Of a stretch of 17,227 bases of DNA, positions 7,223-15,569 are shown in pieces. The notes beneath the pieces are model-generated. The model ran no database searches. It was not told the DNA's origin and was given only the letters and a program-made list of their open reading frames with translations. The stretch covers positions 1 through 17,227 of the forward strand of contig CAKRPM010000004.1 in NCBI GenBank assembly GCA_934378025.1, read 5' to 3'. Origin of the DNA: an uncultured Eubacteriales bacterium (GTDB lineage: Bacteria; Bacillota; Clostridia; Oscillospirales; QAKW01). How positions within the stretch are numbered: the stretch's first letter is position 1; each line of letters opens with the position of its first letter. Made by a program: the position numbers and the translations under genes.

Positions 7223-7843
7223 TTATTTGGAGTACAACTCTACGATCAAGTGCTCCTCGATCGGCAGGTCGATGTCTTCTTTTTGAGCAAGGCCGACGAC
7301 TTTACCGGTCGTACCGTCCAGCTCCAGCCATTTTACAATGGCTTTCTTTTCATTTGCTTCCAGGATTGCTTTGATCTTTGCGGAGGAGGTAGCCCCCTCT
7401 TTCAATGCAATAACATCGCCGACCTTTACGAGATAGGACGGGATGTTTACTTTTTTACCGTTTACGGTAAAGTGACCGTGCAGCACCAACTGTCTTGCCT
7501 CGGGACGGGACATGGCAAATCCCAAACGGTATACCACGTTGTCCAAACGGGACTCAACAATTTGCAGCAGGTTTTCACCGGTAACGCCGTTTTTCTTTTC
7601 AGCCATCTCAAAATATTTGAGGAACTGGCTTTCCAAAACGCCGTAATATCTTCTAACCTTTTGTTTTTCTCTGAGCTGAAGACCGTACTCGGAGAATTTC
7701 TTTCTGCTCTGACCGTGTTGACCCGGCGCATATTGACGGCGGGTAACTGCGCATTTGTCAGAATAGCATCTTTCGCCTTTCAAGAAGAGCTTTTGACCCT
7801 CTCTTCTGCATTGGCGGCAAACAGCACCTGTATATCTAGCCAT
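7223..7843 (-). CDS. rpsD: 30S ribosomal protein S4 (zinc-binding form)
   Basis: S4 is a primary 16S rRNA binder that starts small-subunit assembly; in many bacteria it also represses its own operon by binding the mRNA. The protein has 206 residues, the usual length. Cysteines 9, 12, 26 and 31 form the zinc site of the C+ type, then comes QYAPGQHG. The S4 RNA-binding domain is at about 95 to 155 ([28 protein letters not shown]). It ends in LIVELYSK. The ribosome site GGAGG overlaps the rpsK stop region, 14 bases separating the genes. Its place between rpsK and rpoA is the clostridial arrangement. I see no leader structure that would let me claim autoregulation here. Confidence 0.98.
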   Translation of the reverse strand: MARYTGAVCRQCRREGQKLFLKGERCYSDKCAVTRRQYAPGQHGQSRKKFSEYGLQLREKQKVRRYYGVLESQFLKYFEMAEKKNGVTGENLLQIVESRLDNVVYRLGFAMSRPEARQLVLHGHFTVNGKKVNIPSYLVKVGDVIALKEGATSSAKIKAILEANEKKAIVKWLELDGTTGKVVGLAQKEDIDLPIEEHLIVELYSK

Positions 7844-7857
7844 GACAGTAATCCTCC

Positions 7858-8256
7858 TTATACTCTTCTTCTTTTCGGCGGTCTGCAGCCGTTATGCGGG
7901 ATGGGGGTAACGTCCTTAATCAAGCTGATCTCCAAGCCTGCGGTTTGCAGTGCACGGATGGCAGCCTCACGTCCGGCGCCCGGTCCCTTTACATAAACTT
8001 CTACAGTTTTCATGCCGTGTTCCATCGCAGCTTTTGCAGCCTGCTCGGCCGCCATCTGCGCAGCATAAGGTGTGCTTTTACGGGATCCTTTAAATCCCAT
8101 ACCGCCGGCACTCGCCCAGCTGATCGCGTTTCCGTTCACATCTGAAATGGTGACCAGGGTGTTGTTAAAGGTGGAGCGAATATGGGCCGCACCACGTTCG
8201 ATATTTTTCTTCACACGACGTTTTCCGGTCGTTTTCTTTGCAGCTTTTGTAGCCAT
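7858..8256 (-). CDS. rpsK: 30S ribosomal protein S11
   Basis: S11 forms part of the platform of the small subunit, near the E-site mRNA. The protein has 132 residues with a lysine-rich start and the family blocks [59 protein letters not shown] and the C-terminal [18 protein letters not shown]. It begins 16 bases after rpsM behind AAAGGAGGTTAAG, a strong ribosome site that overlaps the rpsM stop. Length and motifs are standard. Confidence 0.98.
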   Translation of the reverse strand: MATKAAKKTTGKRRVKKNIERGAAHIRSTFNNTLVTISDVNGNAISWASAGGMGFKGSRKSTPYAAQMAAEQAAKAAMEHGMKTVEVYVKGPGAGREAAIRALQTAGLEISLIKDVTPIPHNGCRPPKRRRV

Positions 8257-8272
8257 TGTCGCTTAACCTCCT

Positions 8273-8641
8273 TTATTTCTTCTTATTGGCCATGGTTTTT
8301 CTCGGGCCCTTGCGGGTACGAGCATTGGTCTTGGAACGTTGTCCTCTGACCGGCAGGCCTTTCTTATGTCTGTAGCCGCGGTAGCATCCGATTTCCATCA
8401 AACGCTTAATATCCATCGCTACATTTCTTCTCAGGTCACCCTCAACGGTATAACCGGCTTCAATGGCATCTCTGATCTTAGCAACTTCATCCTCGGTCAA
8501 ATCCTTAACGCGGGTATCCGGATTGATTCCGGTGGCAGCCAAAATGTCATTTGAAGATTTTCTGCCGATACCGTAGATATAGGTCAGGCCGATTTCCACT
8601 CTCTTTTCATTTGGTAAGTCTACACCAGCAATTCTAGCCAT
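8273..8641 (-). CDS. rpsM: 30S ribosomal protein S13
   Basis: S13 sits in the head of the small subunit and makes intersubunit bridges to L5 and the large subunit. The 122 residues show [26 protein letters not shown] at the start, the H2TH-like region ([20 protein letters not shown]), and the basic tail [24 protein letters not shown]. It lies 18 bases after rpmJ; the ribosome site (GAGGTG) is ten bases from the ATG. An ordinary member of its family. Confidence 0.98.
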   Translation of the reverse strand: MARIAGVDLPNEKRVEIGLTYIYGIGRKSSNDILAATGINPDTRVKDLTEDEVAKIRDAIEAGYTVEGDLRRNVAMDIKRLMEIGCYRGYRHKKGLPVRGQRSKTNARTRKGPRKTMANKKK

Positions 8642-8659
8642 TTAATAAATACACCTCAC

Positions 8660-8773
8660 TTATCCTTGTCTTTGTTTATGTTTCGGATTTTGGCAAATCA
8701 CCATGACTTTGCCATGTCTTTTAATTACCTTGCATTTTTCGCAAATGGGTTTTACGGAAGGTCTTACCTTCAT
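8660..8773 (-). CDS. rpmJ: 50S ribosomal protein L36 (zinc-binding form)
   Basis: A 37-residue protein beginning [14 protein letters not shown]. Cysteines 11, 14 and 27 with histidine 32 make the zinc site of the C+ type of L36, a late-assembling protein at the base of the large subunit that packs between 23S rRNA helices. It is preceded by an AGGAGGTAACTCACA ribosome site and lies 25 bases after infA and 18 bases before rpsM, its standard place. No zinc-free paralogue is present in the window. Confidence 0.97.
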   Translation of the reverse strand: MKVRPSVKPICEKCKVIKRHGKVMVICQNPKHKQRQG

Positions 8774-8798
8774 TGTGAGTTACCTCCTTGTCAAAAGC

Positions 8799-9017
8799 CT
8801 ATTTGGCTCTCCAGATAATTCTGCCTTTGGAAAGATCGTACGGGCTCATTTCCACCGTTACCTTATCCCCGGGCAGGATCTTAATATAATTCATTCTCAG
8901 TTTACCGCTGATGTGCGCATGAATCTGATAGCCGTTTTCCAACTCCACTTTAAAATTGGCGTTGGGCATTGCCTCCAGAACCGTGCCCTCCAGCTCGATC
9001 ATATCCTCTTTGGACAT
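8799..9017 (-). CDS. infA: Translation initiation factor IF-1
   Basis: IF-1 binds the A site of the small subunit and helps IF-2 and IF-3 select the initiator tRNA. The 72-residue product starts [20 protein letters not shown] and carries a single OB fold (S1 type), with the conserved [34 protein letters not shown] longer reading frame from 9089 exists, but its 24 extra residues belong to the overlapping KOW gene, and the ATG at 9017 has a GGAGG site at the right distance. The first 19 bases overlap the end of the KOW gene, implying translational coupling. Confidence 0.97.
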   Translation of the reverse strand: MSKEDMIELEGTVLEAMPNANFKVELENGYQIHAHISGKLRMNYIKILPGDKVTVEMSPYDLSKGRIIWRAK

Positions 9018-9268
9018 GGTGTCAGTTCCTCCTTGTAATACATCTGAGTATAAGGCTTTAAGAAAGCCGTAACGGCGCGATTGGTACATGGATCGGGAAG
9101 GTTTCCTTTGGCAATCAACGCGATATGCTTTGTGTTTTTCTGCTTCGGCTTTTGCACTTTAACGCGCCTGCCGTCGGCAATCCAAACACGGCGATTTTCC
9201 TCGCGCATCACCAAGAAATATTTTCCCTTTTCCTTGCCCGCCGTCACTTGAACGACGCTGCCCGTCAT
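8999..9268 (-). CDS. KOW-domain RNA-binding protein (L14e-like)
   Basis: A small basic protein of 89 residues that opens with a KOW-type stretch ([19 protein letters not shown], residues 3 to 21), as in archaeal and eukaryotic L14e and in the small RNA-binding protein found between map and infA in many Firmicutes (YbzG of Bacillus subtilis is the likely counterpart). The middle is lysine-rich ([13 protein letters not shown]). Its role is not firmly known; a ribosome-associated or RNA-binding function is likely from the fold and the operon. The ATG overlaps the map stop by four bases (ATGA), and the 3' end overlaps infA by 19 bases, so it is wedged tightly into the operon. The tail after YYKEEL is read from the infA ribosome site and start and may be of little functional weight. 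Confidence 0.85.
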   Translation of the reverse strand: MTGSVVQVTAGKEKGKYFLVMREENRRVWIADGRRVKVQKPKQKNTKHIALIAKGNLPDPCTNRAVTAFLKPYTQMYYKEELTPCPKRI

Positions 9269-10029
9269 ACGGACTCCTCCGGATCGGTTAATATGGCAAA
9301 GCCGTCGGTATCAATATAAAAGGTATGCTCAAAGTGTGCTGCCGGCTTGCCGTCCGCTGTGCGGGTCGTCCAGCCGTCTTTGTTGTCCACCAGCACCCGA
9401 TCGGTGCCCGCATTTACCATGGGTTCAATGGCAATGGTTGTACCTTTCATCAGCCGCATACCGTGGCCTGCCCGTCCGAAATTGGGAACACTCGGATCTT
9501 CATGCAGCGCACGGCCGACGCCGTGCCCCACAAAATCCTTTACGGTGCTGTATCCAAACGAAGTGACGTATGAATCCACCGTATGTCCGATATCCCCTAA
9601 CCGTACGCCCTCTTTCAAAATCGCGGCGGCTTTCATCAAGCTTTCCTGCGTTACACGCATCAATTGCGCGGCCTGCTCGCTGACGTTCCCCACCGGGAAG
9701 GTATAAGCCGTATCTCCGTGGAACCCATCCAAATAGGCGCCGACATCGATACTGACGATATCCCCTTCTTTTAACACGATTTTTTTAGAAGGTATGCCGT
9801 GAATGACGACATCATTCACGGAAATGCATGCGCTGCCCGGAAACCCGCCGTATCCTTTAAAGGACGGTCGGGCACCGTGAGAACGGATGTAACTTTCGAT
9901 AATCCGATCCAACTCCAGTGTATTGACACCGGGGGCAACCGCTCTGCCGGCCTCATGCAGGGCACGCCCTGCAATCAATCCGGCCTTGCGCATTTTCCGC
10001 ACGTCTGAATCTGTTTTCAGAATCAGCAT
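9265..10029 (-). CDS. map: Methionine aminopeptidase, type I
   Basis: Removes the N-terminal methionine from nascent proteins after deformylation; a cytosolic dinuclear metal enzyme. The 254-residue pita-bread fold has all expected metal ligands: D95 (IVSIDVGAY), D106 (HGDTAY), H169 (VGHGVGRALHEDP), E202 (AIEPM) and E234 (HFEHTF), with catalytic histidines H77 (NDVVIHGIP) and H176. The short N-terminus without an SH3-binding zinc extension makes it type Ia. The ATG lies inside the end of adk (seven-base overlap) with a GGAGG site within adk, so it is probably coupled to adk translation. It overlaps the next gene by four bases. Confidence 0.98.
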   Translation of the reverse strand: MLILKTDSDVRKMRKAGLIAGRALHEAGRAVAPGVNTLELDRIIESYIRSHGARPSFKGYGGFPGSACISVNDVVIHGIPSKKIVLKEGDIVSIDVGAYLDGFHGDTAYTFPVGNVSEQAAQLMRVTQESLMKAAAILKEGVRLGDIGHTVDSYVTSFGYSTVKDFVGHGVGRALHEDPSVPNFGRAGHGMRLMKGTTIAIEPMVNAGTDRVLVDNKDGWTTRTADGKPAAHFEHTFYIDTDGFAILTDPEESV

Positions 10030-10664
10030 GATACTGCCTCCAAAACGGCCAGTACCAGCTTGGTCGTGTCTTCCACGCCCTGCTGACCTTCAACAATTTT
10101 CAGCTTTCCGGCCTTGCGATAGTATTCACGCAAAGGCTCTGTTTGCTTGTGGTAAACCTCCAAGCGCTCCAACACGGTTTCAGGACGATCGTCCTTGCGA
10201 ATGATCAATTCCTCACCGCAAGCGGCACAATGGTCGCCCGAAGCACTCGGTTTGAATTGCGTATGATAGGTGGCGCCGCATTTCGGGCACACCCGTCTTC
10301 CGCTCATTCGATCAATAATGACCTCATCCGCCACATGGATTTCCAAGCAAACGTCCACGCCCAGACCCATGGCGTCATACGCCTCGGCCTGCGGAATGGT
10401 ACGGGGAAATCCGTCTAAAATGTAGCCGTTTTTACAGTCTTCCTTAGCAGTACGCTCCCGAATCAACTGTACAACCGTGTCATCATCCACCAACGCGCCC
10501 GAAGCAATCAGGCCTTCCACCCGTTTGCCCAGCTCGCTGCCCTCGCGAATTGCCGCGCGAATCATGTCGCCGGTTGAAATCGCAGGAATGTTGTACCGTT
10601 CGGAAATAATCTGCGCCTGAGTGCCTTTACCGGCGCCCGGTGCACCTAACAAAATAATTTTCAC
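10023..10664 (-). CDS. adk: Adenylate kinase (zinc-LID form)
   Basis: Catalyses ATP + AMP to 2 ADP, the cell's adenylate balance enzyme. The 213 residues include the P-loop GAPGAGKGTQ (7 to 16), the AMP-binding region with STGDMIR (30 to 36), DGFPRT (84 to 89), and a LID domain carrying cysteines 126, 129, 146 and 149, a structural zinc site usual in Gram-positive enzymes. DDRPETVLERLEVYHKQT follows. The start codon is GTG (GTGAAAATTATTTTG) with an AGAGGTGG site six bases upstream, and 13 bases separate it from secY. The secY-adk-map order is typical of Firmicutes. Confidence 0.98.
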   Translation of the reverse strand: MKIILLGAPGAGKGTQAQIISERYNIPAISTGDMIRAAIREGSELGKRVEGLIASGALVDDDTVVQLIRERTAKEDCKNGYILDGFPRTIPQAEAYDAMGLGVDVCLEIHVADEVIIDRMSGRRVCPKCGATYHTQFKPSASGDHCAACGEELIIRKDDRPETVLERLEVYHKQTEPLREYYRKAGKLKIVEGQQGVEDTTKLVLAVLEAVSC

Positions 10665-10677
10665 GTACAGCCACCTC

Positions 10678-11973
10678 TTACTCTAAAAAGCCCTTATAGT
10701 GACGCATTACCATCTGGCTCTCCAGCTGTTGCACGGTTTCAAGCGCAACACCGACAACGATCAAAAGCGAAGTTCCGCCGATCGCCAATGCCGACAAACT
10801 GGGAATCCATCTTGACGCCAACGCCGGCAATGCCGAAATGATGCCCAGGAAAATGGCTCCCAGCAGTGTTACACGGTTAAGCGTTTTGGTAATGAAATCG
10901 GAGGTCGGACGGCCCGGACGAATGCCCATGATAAAGCCGCCGTTCTTTTTGAGGTTATTGGCCACCTCAATGGGGCTGAAGGTGATGATCGTATAGAAAT
11001 AGCTGAAGAATACGATCAACAAGAACATGCAGATAACATACAGATATCCGCCGTTAATACTTGTCAATTTGCCGAACCAGCTCTTCTCAAGGCTGGGGAA
11101 GAAGGAGCAAATGGTGGTGGGCAGCATCACAAAGCTTTGAGCGAAGATGATCGGCATAACACCGGTCATATTGACTTTCAAAGGAATGTGCGTGCTTTGA
11201 CCGCCGTACATTTTGCGTCCGACAACCTTTTTGGCATACTGAACGGGAATTCTTCTTTCACCCTCAGTAATAAACACAACGAAGGCGACGATGACCAGCA
11301 TCATTGCTACCAACAGCAGCAGTACCAAATCGTTGGTCCATTTGAAATCATTGCCCGCAATGTAGGCATAACCGGCCATTACCATATTCGGCAGACGGGA
11401 AATAATACCCGCGAACAAAATGATGGAAATACCGTTTCCGATGCCTTTTTCATTGACTTTTTCGCCCAGCCACATAATGATGGTGGCGCCGGCGGCAAAT
11501 GCAAAGACAATGACGCATGCGGCAAAGAAATTATCAACTTTAACAATATTCTTCTGATTTTTCAGAATGGTGTAATAACCAAAACCGAGCAAGAAAGAAA
11601 ATGCTACGGTCAGGTAACGCGTCCAACGATTCATAATCTTTTGTCCGCGCTGACCGTCCTCTTTCATCATGCGCTCCAGTGCCGGAATGGCAACCATCAG
11701 CAGCTGAATGATAATCGAGGCGTTGATATACGGTGAAATCGACAGGGAAAACAATGTTGCGTTTTCCAACGCACCACCGGCCATAATGTTCAAATAGCCG
11801 AAAATGTGACCGGTTTGCGTATACGTGGAGAACAAGTTGGCCAGTTGATCCTTATCCAAAAACGGAACAGGAATGGCACAACCCAAACGGAAAAGGACGA
11901 TAATAAAGAGTGTAAAGATAATTTTCTTGCGAAGATCTTCGATCTTGAACGCATTGGCAAATACTTTAAACAC
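10678..11973 (-). CDS. secY: Protein translocase subunit SecY
   Basis: The channel subunit of the SecYEG translocon in the cytoplasmic membrane, through which Sec-dependent proteins are exported or inserted. The 431 residues show the ten-helix pattern: first helix KKIIFTLFIIVLFRLGCAIPVPFL, plug region ATLFSLSISPYINASIIIQLL, and later the cytoplasmic loop GERRIPVQYAKK and C-terminal MRHYKGFLE. The start codon is GTG, abutting the rplO stop (TAAGTG), with the AGGTG ribosome site inside the last codons of rplO, so translation is likely coupled. Length and motifs are normal. Confidence 0.98.
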   Translation of the reverse strand: MFKVFANAFKIEDLRKKIIFTLFIIVLFRLGCAIPVPFLDKDQLANLFSTYTQTGHIFGYLNIMAGGALENATLFSLSISPYINASIIIQLLMVAIPALERMMKEDGQRGQKIMNRWTRYLTVAFSFLLGFGYYTILKNQKNIVKVDNFFAACVIVFAFAAGATIIMWLGEKVNEKGIGNGISIILFAGIISRLPNMVMAGYAYIAGNDFKWTNDLVLLLLVAMMLVIVAFVVFITEGERRIPVQYAKKVVGRKMYGGQSTHIPLKVNMTGVMPIIFAQSFVMLPTTICSFFPSLEKSWFGKLTSINGGYLYVICMFLLIVFFSYFYTIITFSPIEVANNLKKNGGFIMGIRPGRPTSDFITKTLNRVTLLGAIFLGIISALPALASRWIPSLSALAIGGTSLLIVVGVALETVQQLESQMVMRHYKGFLE

Positions 11974-12414
11974 TTAGATCACCTCAACCTTTCCTCCAAC
12001 TGCTTCAATTTTCTCTTTTGCACCGGCGGTGACTTTTACGGCTCTGAGGGTGATCTTCTTGTCCAAGCTGCCGCTGCCGATCACTTTCAGACCATCGTTC
12101 ATACGCGGACCGAAACCGGCTTCCAAAGCGGCTGCAATGTCCACAACGCCGTCCTCTGCAAAAGTGTTCAAGTCATTCAAATTGAGCGTAACATATTTTT
12201 TGGCAAAGATATTGTTAAAGCCTCTCTTGGGGAGTCTTCTTTGAAGGGGCATCTGACCGCCTTCAAAACCGGGGCGAATGCTGCCGCCGGAACGGGCTTT
12301 CTGACCCTTATGACCTTTACCGGATGTTTTACCGAGGCCGGAACCCGAACCACGTCCAACTCTTTTGGCGCTTTGGGTGGATCCGACTACGGGAGAAAGT
12401 TCATGAAGTTTCAT
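11974..12414 (-). CDS. rplO: 50S ribosomal protein L15
   Basis: L15 is a late-assembly protein of the large subunit, with a long basic N-terminal extension penetrating 23S rRNA. The 146 residues have the signature MKLHELSPVVGSTQSAKRVGRGSGSGLGKTSGKGHKG split over residues 1 to 37, then GGQMPLQRRLPKRGF, and end GKVEVI. A GTG at 12426 would add MSQG, but it lies inside the AAGGAGG site; the ATG at 12414 gives the family's normal start. It lies 16 bases after rpmD and directly abuts secY. Confidence 0.97.
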   Translation of the reverse strand: MKLHELSPVVGSTQSAKRVGRGSGSGLGKTSGKGHKGQKARSGGSIRPGFEGGQMPLQRRLPKRGFNNIFAKKYVTLNLNDLNTFAEDGVVDIAAALEAGFGPRMNDGLKVIGSGSLDKKITLRAVKVTAGAKEKIEAVGGKVEVI

Positions 12415-12427
12415 ACCTTGTGACACC

Positions 12428-12434
12428 TCCTTAT
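12428..12434 (-). promoter_or_regulatory. Ribosome binding site deciding the rplO start
   Basis: TAAGGAGGTG with its core AAGGAGG overlapping the rpmD stop codon. It overlaps the in-frame GTG at 12426, which cannot then be used, and serves the ATG at 12414. Confidence 0.75.
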
Positions 12435-12601
12435 TCGGCTTCCACCTTAATCAGGTGAGAAATTTTCTTAATTTTTCCTTGAGTCGCTGCATTGTCAGGT
12501 TGAGCGGTGGTGTCCCCGATTTTACGCAAACCGAGCGCTTCCGCTGTTGCAATCTGATCTTTTTTGGCACCAATCAAACTTTTTACCAGTGTAATTTTCA
12601 T
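12431..12601 (-). CDS. rpmD: 50S ribosomal protein L30
   Basis: A 56-residue protein starting [20 protein letters not shown], then the conserved helix ([12 protein letters not shown]) and the final strand [14 protein letters not shown]. This is the L30 fold of the large subunit, close to 5S rRNA. It lies 14 bases after rpsE, with AAGGAGG a few bases upstream of its ATG, and 16 bases before rplO, its normal slot in the spc operon. Identification by position, length and the LxxLGL(R/K)K motif is secure. Confidence 0.96.
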   Translation of the reverse strand: MKITLVKSLIGAKKDQIATAEALGLRKIGDTTAQPDNAATQGKIKKISHLIKVEAE

Positions 12602-12615
12602 TGTTTGGTACCTCC

Positions 12616-13119
12616 TTAACCCTTAATTTCCGCTACTGTTTTGCCGCGCAGCGCCGCAACCTGAGCTGCGTCTTTCAGCGAGGACAAACCGTTAATGGTA
12701 GCGTTTACAACGTTTCTCTGATTTCTGGAGCGGAGCGCCTTGGTACGAATATCGCGGATGCCCGCCATTTCTACTACGGCACGTACTGCACCGCCGGCGA
12801 TAACGCCGGTACCGGGGGCAGCGGGTTTCATAACCACCATGGATGCGCCGAATTTACCGATCACATCGTGCGGAATGGTTGTACCGTTCAAAGAAATCGT
12901 TACAATGTTTTTCTTTGCGTCTTCAATGCCTTTGCGAATTGCTTCCGGAACCTCGGCAGCCTTGCCAAGCCCAACGCCGACATGACCGTTGCCGTCGCCG
13001 ACAACAATCAGTGCGGAGAATTTCATGATTCTGCCGCCCTTTACGGTCTTGGATACGCGGTTAAGGGAAACAACTTTTTCTTGCATCTCAACTGCACTTG
13101 CATCAAATTTCGTTTGCAT
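12616..13119 (-). CDS. rpsE: 30S ribosomal protein S5
   Basis: S5 shapes the mRNA entry region of the small subunit and affects decoding accuracy. The 167 residues contain the double-stranded RNA-binding-like N-terminal domain ([51 protein letters not shown] in about 14 to 64) and the C-terminal domain with [23 protein letters not shown]. The KGG loop, where spectinomycin resistance changes are known in other bacteria, reads TVKGGRIM, the normal sequence. An AAGGAG site lies a few bases upstream; 17 bases after rplR. Confidence 0.98.
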   Translation of the reverse strand: MQTKFDASAVEMQEKVVSLNRVSKTVKGGRIMKFSALIVVGDGNGHVGVGLGKAAEVPEAIRKGIEDAKKNIVTISLNGTTIPHDVIGKFGASMVVMKPAAPGTGVIAGGAVRAVVEMAGIRDIRTKALRSRNQRNVVNATINGLSSLKDAAQVAALRGKTVAEIKG

Positions 13120-13136
13120 ATTTCTTTCTCCTTAAC

Positions 13137-13481
13137 TTAAAATTCAAGTCCGGCTTCTCTGGCGCCGGCAGCAAGTTCCGCTACGCGGCCGTGGTACTCG
13201 TATCCGCCTCTGTCAAAAACAACATTCTTGATGTTTTTCTCAATTGCTCTCTTGGCAATGGCCTCGCCGACCTTCTTCGCCGCCTCTTTGTTGCCGCCGG
13301 TCATGCCGAAATCCTTTTCACAGGAGCTGGCGCTTGCCAAGGTAACTGCGTTCACATCATCGATAATCTGTGCATAGATATGTTTGGTGGAACGATATAC
13401 AGCCAATCTCGGACAAGTAGGAGTACCGCTAATCTTAGCGCGAATTCTCTTATGTTTTTTAAGTCTTGCTTTCTTAAGCAT
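13137..13481 (-). CDS. rplR: 50S ribosomal protein L18
   Basis: L18 binds 5S rRNA with L5 and places it in the central protuberance. The 114 residues have a basic N-terminus ([18 protein letters not shown]), the core ([20 protein letters not shown]), and the C-terminal block [28 protein letters not shown]. It lies 24 bases after rplF behind AAGGAAG, nine bases from the ATG. Standard length and motifs. Confidence 0.98.
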   Translation of the reverse strand: MLKKARLKKHKRIRAKISGTPTCPRLAVYRSTKHIYAQIIDDVNAVTLASASSCEKDFGMTGGNKEAAKKVGEAIAKRAIEKNIKNVVFDRGGYEYHGRVAELAAGAREAGLEF

Positions 13482-13505
13482 AATTCATATCTTCCTTTCT
13501 TATCC

Positions 13506-14051
13506 TTATTTACCTTTACCGGCTTTGCCTTCTTTGCGTTTGATGACCTCGTCGGAGTAGCGAATTCCGGCACCCTTATAGGGCTCCGGCGGTCTCTTCT
13601 CACGAACGTTGGCCGCAAACTGACCGACCAGCTGTTTGCTGGCACCGGAAATTACAACGGTATTCGGATCGGTCACCTCGATGGTAATGCCCGGCACCGG
13701 ATCAACCGTGACCTGATGGGAATAACCCAGGTTCATTACCAACTGTTTACCCTGCAACTGTGCTCTGTAACCTACACCGCTGATTACCAACGTCTTTTTA
13801 TAACCGTTGGTAACGCCCTCGATCATATTGGCAATCAAGGTGCGCGTCAGGCCGTGCAAGGAACGATGTGCCTTGTCATCGGACGGACGGGTTACGATAA
13901 CCTCATCCCCCTCAACCTTAATGCTCATGTCTTTGTGCATTTGAGCGGTAAGAGTTTCTTTTGCGCCTTTTACGGTCACAACATTATCTGCGTCCACGCT
14001 GACGGTAACGCCCGCGGGGATGGCAATCGGTTTTCTTCCAATTCTCGACAT
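13506..14051 (-). CDS. rplF: 50S ribosomal protein L6
   Basis: L6 lies at the base of the L7/L12 stalk near the GTPase-associated centre. The 181 residues form two repeated domains: MSRIGRKPIAIPAGVTV at the start, and in the second domain YSHQVTVDPVPGITIEV and the signature PPEPYKGAGIRYSDEVIKRKEGKAGKGK at the end. It starts 13 bases after rpsH and is complete, with no oddities. Confidence 0.98.
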   Translation of the reverse strand: MSRIGRKPIAIPAGVTVSVDADNVVTVKGAKETLTAQMHKDMSIKVEGDEVIVTRPSDDKAHRSLHGLTRTLIANMIEGVTNGYKKTLVISGVGYRAQLQGKQLVMNLGYSHQVTVDPVPGITIEVTDPNTVVISGASKQLVGQFAANVREKRPPEPYKGAGIRYSDEVIKRKEGKAGKGK

Positions 14052-14064
14052 CTGTGTTACCCCC

Positions 14065-14463
14065 TTACCAAATAAATGCCAAAACTTCGCCGCCTACGCC
14101 CAGTGCGCGCGCCTGTTTGTCGGTCATAACACCCTTGGAGGTAGACACGATAACAGTGCCGAGGCCTTTCATAACCTTCGGCATATCCGCACAACCGGAA
14201 TAGATGCGCAAGCCCGGTTTGGAAATTCTCTTCAAGCCTTGCAGAATACGGGTCTTGCCGGCGCCGTATTTCAAGGTGAGTACGATTTTGCCCTGTACCC
14301 CGTCTTCCACGAGCTGCATATCTTTAATGTAGCCCTCGTCCAACAGGATCTGGCAAATTGCTTTTTTCATGTTAGAAGCAGGAACCTCTACGGTTTCATG
14401 TTTTGCGTTATTCGCATTTCTGACACGAGTCAGCAAGTCTGCGATCGGATCTGTAATTTGCAT
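14065..14463 (-). CDS. rpsH: 30S ribosomal protein S8
   Basis: S8 is a primary 16S rRNA binder in the central domain; in Escherichia coli it also represses the spc operon by binding a 16S-like hairpin near the L5 start. The 132 residues show [33 protein letters not shown] and the C-terminal [31 protein letters not shown], both diagnostic. It lies 12 bases after rpsN with an AAGGAGG site. I could not identify an S8-binding hairpin near rplE by eye. Confidence 0.98.
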   Translation of the reverse strand: MQITDPIADLLTRVRNANNAKHETVEVPASNMKKAICQILLDEGYIKDMQLVEDGVQGKIVLTLKYGAGKTRILQGLKRISKPGLRIYSGCADMPKVMKGLGTVIVSTSKGVMTDKQARALGVGGEVLAFIW

Positions 14464-14475
14464 TGTTTTTCCTCC

Positions 14476-14661
14476 TTACCAGCTTGCTTTCTTTACGCCC
14501 GGGATCTGGCCTTTATAGGCAAGTTCACGGAAGCAAATTCTGCAGACGCCGTAATCTCTTAAATAAGCGTGCGGTCTGCCGCAAACCAGGCATCTGTTAT
14601 ACTCACGCGTAGAGAATTTTTGCGGTTTCTGCTGTTTCAAAATCATTGATTTTTTAGCCAT
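14476..14661 (-). CDS. rpsN: 30S ribosomal protein S14, type Z
   Basis: The short zinc-binding form of S14 in the head of the small subunit. The 61 residues carry cysteines 24, 27, 40 and 43 ([21 protein letters not shown]) and end PGVKKASW, as is typical. The long zinc-free form has about 90 to 100 residues, so this is clearly the Z type, which in some Firmicutes is swapped for a paralogue under zinc shortage; no paralogue is seen here. It lies 14 bases after rplE behind AAGGAGGGA. Confidence 0.97.
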   Translation of the reverse strand: MAKKSMILKQQKPQKFSTREYNRCLVCGRPHAYLRDYGVCRICFRELAYKGQIPGVKKASW

Positions 14662-14675
14662 TAAAAATTCCCTCC

Positions 14676-15215
14676 TTATTTCGCAAAGGGTGCGCCCAAC
14701 AGGGTCAGCAGCTCTTTGGCTTCTTCGTCCGTTTCGGCAGTGGTCACCATGCAGATTTCCATGCCGCGGATCTTATCGATTTGATCATACTCGATTTCCG
14801 GGAAAATCAACTGCTCGGTTACACCGAAAGCATAGTTGCCGCGGCCGTCGAAGCCGTTGGGGTTAATCCCGCGGAAGTCGCGTACACGGGGCAGCGCCAC
14901 GCTGAACAAACGATCCAAAAACTCATACATACGCTCGCCTCTCAGCGTAACCTTGGCACCGATTACCTGACCTTCGCGAAGCTTAAAGTTTGCAACCGAT
15001 TTTCTTGCTTTGCAATCCACCGCTTTTTGACCGGTGATTACCGCAAGATCGTTTTTAATGGAATCAACGACTTTTGCATTGTCCTTTGCCTCGCCGCAAC
15101 CGACGTTTACAACGATCTTGGAAAGTTTCGGAATTTGCATCGTGCTCTTATACTCAAACTTTTTCATCAGAGCAGGAGCAATTTCTTTCAAATATAAATC
15201 TCTAAGTCTGGCCAT
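14676..15215 (-). CDS. rplE: 50S ribosomal protein L5
   Basis: L5 binds 5S rRNA and forms a bridge to S13 in the small-subunit head. The 179 residues include [16 protein letters not shown], the conserved block [25 protein letters not shown], and the C-terminal [34 protein letters not shown] with [24 protein letters not shown]. The length is normal. It lies 18 bases after rplX with a GGAGGAAGC ribosome site. Confidence 0.98.
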   Translation of the reverse strand: MARLRDLYLKEIAPALMKKFEYKSTMQIPKLSKIVVNVGCGEAKDNAKVVDSIKNDLAVITGQKAVDCKARKSVANFKLREGQVIGAKVTLRGERMYEFLDRLFSVALPRVRDFRGINPNGFDGRGNYAFGVTEQLIFPEIEYDQIDKIRGMEICMVTTAETDEEAKELLTLLGAPFAK

Positions 15216-15233
15216 TTATTGCTTCCTCCTCAC

Positions 15234-15557
15234 TTAAAAAGTTTCACCGCAGTCCTTGTTTTTGCAAACACGAACTTTGGTACCGTCCTCCAGGGTCTTG
15301 CTTCCGACTCTGGTGGGTTGTTGACACTTCGGGCAAACCAATTGAACTTTGCACGCATAAATTGCGCCTTCCGCTTCAATTCGTCCGCCGACCTCGCCCT
15401 GACGGCGGGGTTTAACATGCTTGGTAACCATGTTGGCCTTCTCAACGATTACCTTGCCCTCTTTCGGAGAAACCTCCAGAACCTTGCCGGTTCTGCCTTT
15501 GGATTTTCCGGAGATAACCATTACGGTATCGCCTTTTTTAACATGTAATTTACTCAT
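15234..15557 (-). CDS. rplX: 50S ribosomal protein L24 (with zinc-ribbon-like cysteines)
   Basis: L24 initiates 50S assembly and sits at the tunnel exit. The 107 residues contain a KOW motif (VKKGDTVMVISGKSKGRTGKVLEVSP, residues 6 to 31) and the usual VEKANMVTKHVKPRRQGEVGGRIEAEG. The tail has paired cysteines C75-x2-C78 and C98-x4-C103 (VCPKCQQ and CKNKDC), probably a small zinc ribbon; this tail occurs in many bacterial L24 proteins but is absent from Escherichia coli. It lies 12 bases after rplN. Confidence 0.97.
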   Translation of the reverse strand: MSKLHVKKGDTVMVISGKSKGRTGKVLEVSPKEGKVIVEKANMVTKHVKPRRQGEVGGRIEAEGAIYACKVQLVCPKCQQPTRVGSKTLEDGTKVRVCKNKDCGETF

Positions 15558-15569
15558 CGTTCTTCCCCC

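Noticed and set aside
8799..9089. Longer infA reading frame from ATG at 9089
   Set aside because: The extra 24 codons do not match IF-1, and the GGAGG site points to the ATG at 9017.
12415..12426. GTG start for rplO at 12426
   Set aside because: The codon lies inside the ribosome site; the L15 family starts at MKLHELSP.
13098..14075. Plus-strand open frame of 325 codons opposite rplR and rplF
   Set aside because: Lies fully opposite two certain ribosomal protein genes, with no domain features.
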